DNA from: Salvia splendens | Taxonomy: Eukaryota; Streptophyta; Magnoliopsida; Lamiales; Lamiaceae | Direction of reading: 5' to 3' | DNA length: 64,000 nt | NCBI RefSeq assembly: GCF_004379255.2 | Contig: NC_056034.1 | Span: forward strand, 6,698,501-6,762,500 | Part shown: piece after piece, positions 32,472 through 41,994 of the stretch | Position numbering within the stretch: the stretch's first letter is position 1 | How the letters are laid out: each line of letters starts with the position of its first letter | The notes under the pieces: generated by a model | Database searches by the model: none | Seen by the model: the letters and a program-made list of their open reading frames with translations, nothing else | What the model was told of the DNA's origin: nothing | Program-made: the position numbers and the translations under genes

Positions 32472-33524
32472 ATGGTTAGTAATACAACTCTCTTCATCAA
32501 TTACTACCAATATGTGTCGATCGACGCCATCGATTCTCGAATGCAACAGTATTCATGCATTTACACTGATTGTATTTGATTGACTCTGTGTGTGTGTGTT
32601 TTTCCTGATCGATCGAGACTTTTTAATCGACGAATTGAATCGCTTTTATACTCTCCGATCGTGATTTCAGGGCGATGTAGAAGACGACGACGGCAGCAAA
32701 TGGCCGCCGTGGCTGCGGCCGCTGCTACAGAGCAGCTTCTTTGGCCAATGCAAGGTGCACGCGGCGGCAGCGCACAAGAGCGAGTGCAACATGTTCTGCT
32801 TGGATTGCATCGACGGACCGATTTGCTCACTTTGCCTCAACTTTCACAAGGATCACCGCCATATTCAGGTCAGAATAGCTCAGAATTTTTGCCTCCAATC
32901 ATTCAATTTTTAGCTAGAATCGATCAATTTAACGAGATAGGATTTTATTTGCAGATACGGAGATCGTCATACCACGATGTGATTAGAGTGGGGGAGATTC
33001 AAAAGTACTTGGACATAGCAGGGGTTCAAACCTACATTATCAACAGCGCCAAAATTGTGTTCCTGAATCAGCGCCGCCGCCCTCAGCCGCGCCCCGGCAA
33101 AGGCGCCGCCACCAACACCTGCTGCGTCTGCGATCGCAGCCTCCTCGATTCCTTCGATTTCTGTTCCATTGGCTGCAAGGTCTGAATTTACGAATTCGAA
33201 ATTCAGTTTCAAATATAAAATTCTGTTGATCGAATCAAAATCTCAAATCCCCTCAATTTGGCACTCATTTTATCTCCGCAATGGCTGCAGATCGTCGGAA
33301 CATCGAAGAATTTCGATAAGGAGAAGATGAGGACGGATGACGGTGGCGCTTCCGACTCGGACGAGTCGTTCGAGTCGATGAACGCCGCCAGCATCCGTAA
33401 ACAAGTTGTTAGAAGCAAGGTGCAGGGATTTACTCCGTCGACGCCGCCTCAGACCGCTGCAGCGAAGCGGCGGAAGGGCGTTCCTCGCCGAGCTCCCACC
33501 GGCGGGCTTCTACTAGGATATTGA
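32472..33524 (+). CDS. PLATZ zinc-finger protein, 4 exons, 219 aa
   Basis: Exons 32472-32474, 32671-32868, 32955-33179, 33291-33524, all introns in phase 0. The first coding exon holds only the ATG, directly followed by a GT donor; the alternative is a start upstream that I cannot see. The protein begins [20 protein letters not shown] and contains the PLATZ zinc-binding region at about 28-140: C-x2-H then [36 protein letters not shown], the [27 protein letters not shown] block, and [20 protein letters not shown]. The C-terminal part is Ser/Asp-rich, then basic ([11 protein letters not shown]). PLATZ proteins bind A/T-rich DNA and repress transcription or affect RNA polymerase III; the target here is unknown. 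Confidence 0.93.
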
Positions 33525-34769
33525 AAAGGTAATGATGATGGCGTTGTGATTCCAGCAAACTGAGCTGTGGCAATGGAAGCCGATGCCGGAACACCAAAAC
33601 TGCATAGTGCGGTATGTTTATTTGCAGTGCACTGTTACATTGTGCAAAAAATAAAAAAGTAAAAAATAAAATTGGAAAAATTAGCATCATATGTTGTGTA
33701 ACATAGTAAAGTATAAAAAGAATAAAGGGCTAGATAGATTTGAGGGAGAAGCAGCACATCATTCTAATCCTCAATTTGTGATCGAATTACCGAAATATGT
33801 GTATATATCACTTTATGTAATTAGTATGTACTTGTAATTCCATAGTTTTGACAAATAGTAATTATATGGAGTACGATTTTGCTTCCACTATAAACATATT
33901 CACACCTTGCTTTTGATTTTACAAGTGATGATAATGGGGTCAAGAAATTGGAAATTTGAGTTGATGATTCTTGTTTCATATGGTTGAATTTTTATTTATT
34001 TTGATGAGGAAAATAATGAGCAACTTTTGACGAGAATAAAGGGGCAGCCAGCCACCAAAGCAAGATTTAATATTTATCAGTGGCGTTGCCCATTGTTGTT
34101 TCCACTTTAATAGAGAAGTATTTTTTTGTCGATGGGGAACTAACATGATTACATTAATGATATATTTTATAATGAAAGATGCCCATTTATTTCAATAATT
34201 TATTCTTCACGGGCCAACCACATTACCCAATATTCATGTTCATACCTCCATTTTATTCTCTTCTTTTATAAAAGAATAGTACGTAGTAGTATTATATTTT
34301 CGATATTATTCACATATATCGGCTTTTGAGACCGAAGAAAAGTGAAGCTGAAAAAAAAATGTATGAAAAATTAAGTTTCTATGATAAAGAATCGTGTAAA
34401 GGGATGGGCGGTATGCCAAACTTCAATATGAAACACATTAATAATTAGGCGAATAAGGATATCAATCAATCAAATCAAGCAGTAGCGATATACATCTAAT
34501 GTTATTTTGGTTGAGTTACGTGTCGCAGTATCAATCATAACCTAAGTTATGACAATGTATAGCAATAAGAATTTATTTCAGTAATATTTTATCGATCGGG
34601 CCAAGTCGAAAACAATTCTTTATAAAAAAAGACATGCAAACTCAGAAGTCGATTCGATGGTTTTCAATTATTTTAAACATGATTAAGGCTGAAATAATTA
34701 AGTTGGACATGGGTTGGTATTAGGTTGATAGAAAACGAAAGTTATAGTGGATTAAAAACTAGGGCTGAC
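33525..34769. other. AT-rich spacer, no gene seen
   Basis: The first 200-300 bases are probably the PLATZ 3' UTR. Beyond that no coding region or element was recognised. Confidence 0.5.
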
Positions 34770-34787
34770 AATTTTTGACACGACACG

Positions 34788-35504
34788 TGATGGGGTGCGT
34801 ACTAAACAAGCCCAACAGCAACGACGGCCCATCAGCCCAAAGCCCAAGCAGGAGTATGAGTTCGGCATTACCAAAGAGTTCGGCCTCAGCCTACAGCTCG
34901 GTAAAAGCCAACCTATCAAGCTCTGCTCTCAGGTCGGCATCAAGCTCTACTCTCAGATCGGCAACCAAAGCAGGAGTATGAGTTCGGCATTACCAAAGAG
35001 TTCGGCCTCAGCCTACAGCTCGGTAAAAGCCAACCAATCAAGCTCTACTCTCAGATCGGCAACCGAAGCAGTTCGGTCTCAGTATTCGACCGAACAAGGA
35101 GTTAGTGGACCCATACAGGATGTCCAACACACCCACTACCACGTGGTGTCAACTCAGGCCACGATCGTAGGCCATGACCTACGCTACATCCACGATCTTA
35201 GGCCATGACCTACACGACATCCACGACTTAGGGTGGTGATGCAAGCCACGATCTTAGTTCAAGATATAAATAGAACTTAGATCAGATAGAAGAGGGTTAA
35301 GCTCTCTAGAGATAAAACACCATATAGCAAATAGCAAGTTTGTATTTGTAAGCTGTAGAAAACAGATCAAGCAATACAATCTTGCCCTCCCTTTTTCCCG
35401 TGGACGTAGATTTACTTCAGTAAATCGAACCACGTAAATTCTTTGTGTCATAATCTTCATTCTCTACCAGCATTTACAAACATCAGAAATTCGCGGATTC
35501 ATCA
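34788..35504 (+). repeat. 5' LTR
   Basis: 717 bp, TG...CA. Contains an internal near-tandem duplication: the block from GCAGGAGTATGAGTTCGGCA at about 34849 recurs at about 34971. ATCTTAGGCCATGACCTAC-type repeats occur near 35165-35215. I saw no difference from the 3' LTR at 45193-45909. Confidence 0.95.
35265..35272 (+). promoter_or_regulatory. Probable TATA box of the LTR
   Basis: TATAAATA inside the 5' LTR, repeated at 45670-45677 in the 3' LTR. Transcription would start about 30 bases further on. Confidence 0.65.
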
Positions 35505-35505
35505 C

Positions 35506-35523
35506 TGGCGCCGTCTGTGGGAA
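35506..35523 (+). other. Primer-binding site
   Basis: TGGCGCCGTCTGTGGGAA starts one base after the LTR end. This is the common Tat-group type. The matching tRNA was not determined. Confidence 0.8.
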
Positions 35524-35579
35524 GCAGAGAACAAAATTTGTGATAAAGCGAATTTTTGATCCATTTTTTCCACCCAAAA

Positions 35580-37694
35580 ATGCATACCAGATCGCAGAGT
35601 ACCCGCATTCCTGCCCGTGAGAACCAGGAGGAAGCCAATCCATCCCATAGGTCTGGAAAACAGCCTAGGGATAAATCCACCACCAGTTCTCATGGCGAAG
35701 GAACAGGCCGCTCCAAAAATCGTCCCACTGAGTCTTCCCAGCAGCCTGATTTGAATGAGGCTGTCAAGCTGTTCTTGGCTGAGAAGCAGGATGAGTTCTT
35801 AGCCTTCCTGCAAAAGAGCCAAGAGCCGAAGACGAAAACGGAGGATTCTCCTTCCTCATCCAGACATGAAAGTCACTACCGCAGTAGTGCCGTGTCTTCC
35901 AGGAAGAAGAATCCTCAACCCCGACATATTCCTGTTCTTCCTCGGTACCGGAATCACAGGAGAACTCAATCTCCTCCATACCGACGAGATATCGGATTCG
36001 CCGTGTACGGAGCACTGAAGACTCCGTTCTCGGACGACATCACCCGAACTCCCCTACCACAGAACTACCGAACTCCGTCGATGACTTACGACGGGCTCGT
36101 GGACCCTCACGATTTCTTGGGGCGCTATCAGTATAACATGGCGAACCAGGGTCTCAACGAGGTCCACATGTGCAAGCTGTTTCCCGAGCTGCTCATCGGG
36201 AACGCGAGAAGGTGGTTCGATAGCCTCCCCCAGGGCAGCATCAGATCTTACCGAGATCTAATGGATGCCTTCCACAGGAGGTTCTTTCAGAAAGCGGAAG
36301 CCCGAGTCACTTCGGCTCAGCTGCTTTCCATTCGTCAAGGTCGCGACGAAAAAATCAGCGACTTTATGACAAGATTCCACAAGGAATGCCTGCAAGTGGA
36401 CGATCTCAACGATCTGCTTGTCATCTCGGCATTCCAAAATGGAATCTTGCCCGGAGCTCTCTACAGGAAGCTCGTTGAGTGCGGTCCGCAGACAGCTCAG
36501 GAAATGTGGGACATTGCGGACCAGTACTCCCGGGCCGATGAGGCAGACCGTCGCAAACGGTCGTTAGACAGCTCATCGTCCCGAGGAGACAGGAGGAAGC
36601 CCGATCATAGCGATCAGGGACATCCTCGCCGAACTCCTTTTGGCGATCAGGGACATCCTCGCCGAACTCCTTTTGAAAGGATTCAAAGGACTCCGGTGCA
36701 AGACAGATTGGGACCCCGTCTCAATCCCGAGAAGCCGCCCGCTCAGTTCGTACCGCTGAACAAGCCGAGAGCGGAAATTTTCGAACTACACTCTGACCTG
36801 TTCGAAAAGCCAAAGCGGATGACGAAATCTGCCGCGCGCCGACCCCAGGATAACTACTGCTCCTACCATCAAGACCACGGTCACGATACCGAGGAGTGCA
36901 GAAACTTGGCTGCAGGTATCGATGTTCTTGTGAGGGCAGGGACATTGAAAAAATACCAAAGCAAGCAGTCAAAGAAGAATAAGAAGCAGAGAGGAGCGAA
37001 CTGCGCCCCTCAGGATCCGAAAAAGCAGCCGGATCCCGAAGACGATGACGAGCCGCAATATGATGGAGTAATCCTGACTATTGACGCTCTCCCTGCTGGG
37101 AAGACCAAGTCGTCCCTGAAGTCAGAGCGCAGAGGCTCCAATCGAGAGGAGCCAACGCATAAAAGGCTGAAGCAGGACGAAGTGATTACGTTCTCGGATG
37201 CTGATCCCGTCCCGGCCATCTCTCCTCACCAAGACGCCATTGTCATCCAAGCCGGAGTGGCAAACAAACTGATCCACAGGGTGTTTGTGGATACAGGAGC
37301 GTCAGTCAGCATTCTTTTTAAGGAGTGCTTCGACAAACTAGAAGTGGACCCAGCTCGGCTCAGCCCGGCTCCGCTTCCCCTGAAGAGCTTCGCCCAGGAG
37401 GACACCCGCCCTGAAGGTATTATCAGCCTTCCGATCACGGTGGGGAAAGCGCCTACTAGCTCCAGTACGATGATTGAGTTTTTCGTGGTGAAAGCTCGGT
37501 CCCCGTACAACGTCATCCTGGGAAGAGACTGGCTCAACACAGTTCGGGCCATTTGCTCCACTTATCACCTCACCATCAAGATCCCTACTAAAGGAGGGAT
37601 AGCGGTCATCCGAGGTGACCAAAAGAGAGCAAAGGAATGTCTGCAAATTGCGCTTAGAAGTGCCGAGCAGTCAGATCGGCACCACCAAGCATAG
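35580..37694 (+). CDS. Tat-group Gag-protease, 704 aa
   Basis: Starts at ATG 35580 (MHTRSQSTR), 75 bases after the LTR. Residues 1-130 are Ser/Arg-rich and probably disordered. The retrotransposon Gag capsid domain lies at about 165-290 (the FPELLIGNARRWFDSLP and FHRRFFQKA blocks). A zinc-knuckle-like C-H-H-C element (CSYHQDHGHDTEEC) lies near 430. A pepsin-like protease follows with active site DTGAS at about 571 and the VILGRDWL flap-side block near 645. A repeated GDQGHPRRTPF phrase near 350 is a short tandem duplication. The frame stops at TAG 37692-37694; the pol frame continues in phase. Confidence 0.93.
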   Translation: MHTRSQSTRIPARENQEEANPSHRSGKQPRDKSTTSSHGEGTGRSKNRPTESSQQPDLNEAVKLFLAEKQDEFLAFLQKSQEPKTKTEDSPSSSRHESHYRSSAVSSRKKNPQPRHIPVLPRYRNHRRTQSPPYRRDIGFAVYGALKTPFSDDITRTPLPQNYRTPSMTYDGLVDPHDFLGRYQYNMANQGLNEVHMCKLFPELLIGNARRWFDSLPQGSIRSYRDLMDAFHRRFFQKAEARVTSAQLLSIRQGRDEKISDFMTRFHKECLQVDDLNDLLVISAFQNGILPGALYRKLVECGPQTAQEMWDIADQYSRADEADRRKRSLDSSSSRGDRRKPDHSDQGHPRRTPFGDQGHPRRTPFERIQRTPVQDRLGPRLNPEKPPAQFVPLNKPRAEIFELHSDLFEKPKRMTKSAARRPQDNYCSYHQDHGHDTEECRNLAAGIDVLVRAGTLKKYQSKQSKKNKKQRGANCAPQDPKKQPDPEDDDEPQYDGVILTIDALPAGKTKSSLKSERRGSNREEPTHKRLKQDEVITFSDADPVPAISPHQDAIVIQAGVANKLIHRVFVDTGASVSILFKECFDKLEVDPARLSPAPLPLKSFAQEDTRPEGIISLPITVGKAPTSSSTMIEFFVVKARSPYNVILGRDWLNTVRAICSTYHLTIKIPTKGGIAVIRGDQKRAKECLQIALRSAEQSDRHHQA

Positions 37695-37700
37695 CAATCA
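37689..37700 (+). promoter_or_regulatory. Candidate leaky stop: UAG followed by CAA UCA
   Basis: The stop TAG (37692-37694) is followed by CAATCA, which fits the CAR-YYA consensus of the tobamovirus-type readthrough signal. The frame then stays open to 40985, with no ATG until 37722. Readthrough would make a Gag-Pro-Pol fusion. This is inferred from sequence only. Confidence 0.65.
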
Positions 37701-40700
37701 CAGCAGCCGGAGTCAGAGGCGATGACCGAAGTCATACATGAGCCGAACTCGATGACAGTTCAGCTGTACGAAGACGATCCATCCAGAACGGTTAAGATCG
37801 GCTTCGCTGGAACGCCTCTACTTCGGGAAAAAACCATCCAGCTCCTCAAGGAGTACAAAGACGTCTTTGCATGGTCTCCGTTGGACATGACCGGAGTGCC
37901 CCCCGAGGTAATCACTCATCGTTTAAATATTGATCCTTCGGTCCGGCCGATAAAACAGAAGCAAAGACTCTTTGCGGCAGAACGAAGTCAAGTCATCCAT
38001 GACGAAGTCCGTCAATTATTGAAGGCGGATGTGTTATTCGAAGTGAAGTACCCTTCGTGGGTGGCCAATCCTGTCATGATCAAGAAAAAGGAAGGAGGAT
38101 GGCGGATGTGCATAGATTTCACCGATCTAAATAAGCACTGTCCCAAAGATTGCTATCCCCTTCCGAACATAGATAAAAAAGTAGAAGCTCTGATAGGCTT
38201 TGAAATTTTTTGTTTTCTTGATCTATACAAAGGATACCATCAGGTTTTAATGGATGAGATTGACGCTTCAAAGACAGCCTTCATTACTGATTTCGGCATT
38301 TTCGCTTATAAAAAGATGCCATTCGGTTTAAAGAATGCCGGAGCCACTTATCAAAGGATGGTAGACAAGCTTTTTCGGCACCTGATTGGAAAGGAGGTCG
38401 AAGTGTATGTTGACGATATAGTCGTCAAGAGCAAAAGCACCTCGGAGTACGAGCACAACCTCAAGTCCACTCTCAACGTGCTCAAGAAAGCCAACCTCAA
38501 ACTTAATCCCCAAAAGTGTACCTTTTTGGTAGATTCGGGAAAGTTTCTGGGTTGTTGGGTTTCAAAAGACGGACTCAAGGCAAACCCCTCAAAAGTTCAA
38601 GTCGTTCAGAACATGGCAATGCCGAAGTCCATACATGACGTGCAAAGGCTAACCGGATGTCTAGCCGCACTGAGTCGATTCCTTTCCCAAGCTGCCGAAA
38701 AGCAACTGCCGTTCTTCAAGGTGTTGAAAAAGGCACCAAAGTTCGAGTGGGGAGCCGAGCAGAAAAAGGCCTTTGACGAGCTTAAAAGTTATCTAGCCGA
38801 GCTTCCTATTCTCTCAGCTCCAGCCGAAGCCGAAGTACTATTCTTATACTTAGCGGCATCGGATCAAACCATCAGCGCGGTGCTTGTACGAGAAGAAGGC
38901 CTAAAGCAGTTTCCCATCTACTTTACAAGCCGAGCATTAAGAGGTCCAGAAACAAGGTATCAACCTCTGGAAAAAATTGCTCTGGCGTTAGTAAATGCAG
39001 CAAGGAGACTGCGGCCATACTTCTATGCTCACAAGGTATGCGTCTTAACCGATCTACCTCTTCGGCAAGTTTTGACCAAGCCAGAAGCATCAGGCAGAAT
39101 CGCCAAGTGGGCTATAGAGTTGGGAGAGCACACAATTGAATATCTACCTCGGAAAGCCATCAAGGGACAAGCCTTGGCAGATTTTCTTGCAGAAGCGAAG
39201 TTCGATCAAGCAATTCCTGTTATTGCCGAACAGAAGAATTCTGCCAATGCCGAACTAGCACAGCCCTTGGAATCCGAAGTAGAGCCGCCGGACTGCTGGA
39301 GCGGATTCGTAGATGGAGCTTCAAACAAGATGGGAAGTGGAGCTGGTATTTTACTTGTCGCTCCCGACGGACACGAGGTAACCTACTCACTTCGTTTCCT
39401 ATTCCCCACTACTAATAATGAAGCCGAGTACGAAGCCCTCCTGGCCGGACTCCAGTTAGCGCAAAGTCTACTCGTCAAATCTCTCAAAGTCCATTGTGAT
39501 TCACAAGTCATAATAAATCACATGTTGGGTACAAGTGAAGCCCGTGACGAGAGAATGAAGAAGTATTTGGACAAAGCGCAAAGCATCAGCCGAAGTTTCT
39601 CCTATTTTCGGATAATCCGCATTCCCAGAGCGGAAAATAGCCGAGCAGATACCTTAAGTAAGTTGGCCTCAGATCCGAGCTCAAAGGCGGAAGAATTAAT
39701 GCATCGAAGCATTGATGAAGCCGAGGTACATTCTGTATCCAGCTCGCCGAACTGGATGACGCCGATCTTGCAGTATCTGGATCAAGGACAATTGCCCGAG
39801 GATAAGAGAGAAGCTCGGAAGATCACGTGCCGAGCACTTCGGTACGAACTTCATGAAGGATTCCTCTTTAGAAAGTCTTACCTCCAGCCGTTATTGCGGT
39901 GCGTAGGACCAGAAGAGACGGACTACATCCTCAGAGAAGTTCATGAAGGATCGTGCGGTAGCCACATCGGAGCCAGAGCTTTAGCTAAAAAAGTTCTGAG
40001 ATGGGGATATTATTGGCCAACCATGGTACAAGAGGCAGTGCAGCTCGTCAAGAAGTGTACGAAGTGCCAAATTCATGCAAATGTCCCAAGGATGCCGCAG
40101 ACCGATCTATACACTATGCAAAGCCCTTGGCCTTTCATGCAATGGGGCATAGACATAGTGGGACCACTTCCTCAAGCTCCTCGGCAAATGAAATTCCTTA
40201 TCGTTGCCGTGGACTACTTCACGAAGTGGGTGGAGGCTGAACCATTAGCTACGATAACGAGCTCAAAGGCATTGGACTTCGTCTGGAAGAACATAGTGTG
40301 CCGATTTGGCATACCCCACATCCTCATCTCGGATAATGGGACTCAGTTCACCGACAAGACGTTCAAGAATTGGTGCCAAGAGCTGAACATTCAACAGCGG
40401 TTCACTTCGGTCTCCCATCCCCAAGCAAACGGACAAACGGAAGTAACGAACCGGATTCTGGTGAAAGGGTTAAAAGCTCGGTTAGAACAAGCCAAAGGAC
40501 AATGGGTAGAAAATCTCCCTCAAGTCCTATGGTCCTACCGAACTACACCCAAAACCTCCAACGGTGAAACTCCGTATAGCCTGGTGTACGGCACTGAAGC
40601 CGTAATTCCGGTGGAGATCGGCGTACCCAGTCCCCGAACTCTAAATTTCTCCTCAGAAATGAATGACGACGGACTGAGAGCAGAACTAGATCTCGCCGAA

Positions 40701-40985
40701 GAAAGAAGAGAATTGGCGTGCATAAAAGCAGCCAAGTATAAGGAGCAAGTAGCCCGGTATTATAACCAAAGGGTGAAAAAGCTTCAATTTCAAGTGGGAG
40801 ATCTCGTCTTGAGAAACAACGAAGTAAGCCGAGCAGAAAAGCTGGGCAAACTCGAACCCACCTGGGAGGGTCCATATCGGGTGTCCGAAGTCCTCGGCAA
40901 AGGGTCTTATAAATTGACTCACATGTCAGGAGAACAAGTACCCCGAACATGGCACATCTCCAACCTCAAGAAGTTCCACTTGTAA
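37695..40985 (+). CDS. Tat-group Pol: RT, two RNase H domains, integrase
   Basis: Open in phase with gag after the TAG; the first ATG is at 37722, giving 1087 residues if initiated there. The RT has WVANPVMIKKK, MCIDFTDLNKHCPKD, the FLDLYKGYHQ block and the YVDD box at 38406. Next comes the gypsy RNase H-like connection (YLAASD ... RYQPLEKIALALV), then a second RNase H of archaeal type (FVDGASNKMGSGAG, NNEAEYEALLAGL, VHCDSQVIINH, RADTLSKLAS). The integrase has an H-H-C-C finger (ending CTKCQ), the core (WGIDIVGPLP, ISDNGTQFTD, QANGQTEVTNR) and a C-terminal GDLVLR ... TWEGPYRV block. Length and order are complete for Tat elements. Expression could use readthrough, or internal initiation on a spliced RNA. 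Confidence 0.95.
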   Translation, partial: QSQQPESEAMTEVIHEPNSMTVQLYEDDPSRTVKIGFAGTPLLREKTIQLLKEYKDVFAWSPLDMTGVPPEVITHRLNIDPSVRPIKQKQRLFAAERSQVIHDEVRQLLKADVLFEVKYPSWVANPVMIKKKEGGWRMCIDFTDLNKHCPKDCYPLPNIDKKVEALIGFEIFCFLDLYKGYHQVLMDEIDASKTAFITDFGIFAYKKMPFGLKNAGATYQRMVDKLFRHLIGKEVEVYVDDIVVKSKSTSEYEHNLKSTLNVLKKANLKLNPQKCTFLVDSGKFLGCWVSKDGLKANPSKVQVVQNMAMPKSIHDVQRLTGCLAALSRFLSQAAEKQLPFFKVLKKAPKFEWGAEQKKAFDELKSYLAELPILSAPAEAEVLFLYLAASDQTISAVLVREEGLKQFPIYFTSRALRGPETRYQPLEKIALALVNAARRLRPYFYAHKVCVLTDLPLRQVLTKPEASGRIAKWAIELGEHTIEYLPRKAIKGQALADFLAEAKFDQAIPVIAEQKNSANAELAQPLESEVEPPDCWSGFVDGASNKMGSGAGILLVAPDGHEVTYSLRFLFPTTNNEAEYEALLAGLQLAQSLLVKSLKVHCDSQVIINHMLGTSEARDERMKKYLDKAQSISRSFSYFRIIRIPRAENSRADTLSKLASDPSSKAEELMHRSIDEAEVHSVSSSPNWMTPILQYLDQGQLPEDKREARKITCRALRYELHEGFLFRKSYLQPLLRCVGPEETDYILREVHEGSCGSHIGARALAKKVLRWGYYWPTMVQEAVQLVKKCTKCQIHANVPRMPQTDLYTMQSPWPFMQWGIDIVGPLPQAPRQMKFLIVAVDYFTKWVEAEPLATITSSKALDFVWKNIVCRFGIPHILISDNGTQFTDKTFKNWCQELNIQQRFTSVSHPQANGQTEVTNRILVKGLKARLEQAKGQWVENLPQVLWSYRTTPKTSNGETPYSLVYGTEAVIPVEIGVPSPRTLNFSSEMNDDGLRAELDLAEERRELACIKAAKYKEQVARYYNQRVKKLQFQVGDLVLRNNEVSRAEKLGKLEPTWEGPYRVSEVLGKGSYKLTHMSGEQVPRTWHISNLKKFHL

Positions 40986-41227
40986 GAGACAAAAGTCCGG
41001 TCAGTCCGTCTCGTGTCTAGTTCGGTCATAGGGGTATGTGTTTTTATTTGTTTGTTTCTTACTTGCACCTCTTGTCGTTTTATAAAAAGTTTAAAGTTTT
41101 TTCTTTCGTCTTTTTCATTTTTTCTCTCTGTGTTTTGTCCCTATGTGCTTGTCGTCTCTTACAAATGGTACCAAGGTATATCGTTCTTTAAAGACTGATC
41201 CCCTTTTTAGATCGATTATTAAAGACT

Positions 41228-41398
41228 ATTGTGAGTCCAAGCTTCTAAGGAGGATATAAGACCACAATTCAGCTTAACAAGCAGTCCGTCTGAAACGAAC
41301 TGCAATAAGCCAACGATTGTGAGTCCAAGCTTCCAAGGAGGATACAAGACCGCAATTCAGCTTAACAAGCACTTCGTCTGAAACGAACTGCAATAAGG
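41228..41398. repeat. Two-copy tandem repeat, about 89-bp unit
   Basis: A stretch from TTGTGAGTCCAAGCTTC to CTGCAATAAG at 41228-41309 recurs at about 41317-41398 with a few changes. A further phrase GATCCACGCGATAAA(A/C)CTCGCCGAATTAGGAC recurs at about 41408 and 41541. This is part of the non-coding tail after pol. Confidence 0.85.
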
Positions 41399-41625
41399 GA
41401 AAGTCCGATCCACGCGATAAACCTCGCCGAATTAGGACGACCAAGTTCGGTCAAAGAAGTTTACCTCATAAGACCGGGGACGACCATGTCTAGTCAAAGA
41501 GGTTTACTGCATAAGACCACTTCGGTTAACTGGGAAAGTCCGATCCACGCGATAAAACTCGCCGAATTAGGACAAGGGAAAGTTCGATCCCGGCGACAAA
41601 AATCGCCAAATTAGAACACAAACCA

Positions 41626-41859
41626 AGTCCGGTCAAAGATGTTTATTTCATCAGACCAAAGACGAGTCCGGTCGAAGATGTTTATTTCATCAGACCAAAG
41701 ACGAGTCCGGTCTAAGATGTTTATTTCATCAGACCAAAGACGAGTCCGGTCGAAGATGTTTATTTCATCAGACCAAAGACGAGTCCGGTCAAAGATGTTT
41801 ATTTCATCAGACCAAGGACCAAGTCCGGTCAAAGAAGTTTACTTCATAAGACCGAGGAC
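41626..41859. repeat. 39-bp minisatellite, five near-identical units plus one degraded
   Basis: The unit begins AGTCCGGTCAAAGATGTTTA and repeats every 39 bases, with single-base changes between units. A sixth, changed unit ends near 41859. Because 39 is divisible by 3, the array is open on both strands as a 13-residue repeat. I do not take that as evidence of a protein. Confidence 0.93.
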
Positions 41860-41994
41860 AAGTACGATGAAATTTTTTCGCTAAGCTGTAAATACAGTGT
41901 TAGAAGCGAAAACAAAATTTCATTTATCAAATCTTGTTCGGCATACAACTCCGCTACCCTACAAAATGGCGTTACGCTATTACAAAGGACTATT

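Noticed and set aside
34795..35208. 137-codon frame in the LTR, repeated identically at 45200-45613
   Set aside because: It lies within the LTR, is made of the LTR internal repeat, and starts before the TATA box; no protein evidence.
41611..41832. A repeat protein encoded by the 39-bp array (open on both strands)
   Set aside because: A unit length divisible by three is enough to explain the open frames.
41626..41859. CRISPR-like array
   Set aside because: The units are directly adjacent without spacers, and the DNA is a plant retrotransposon.
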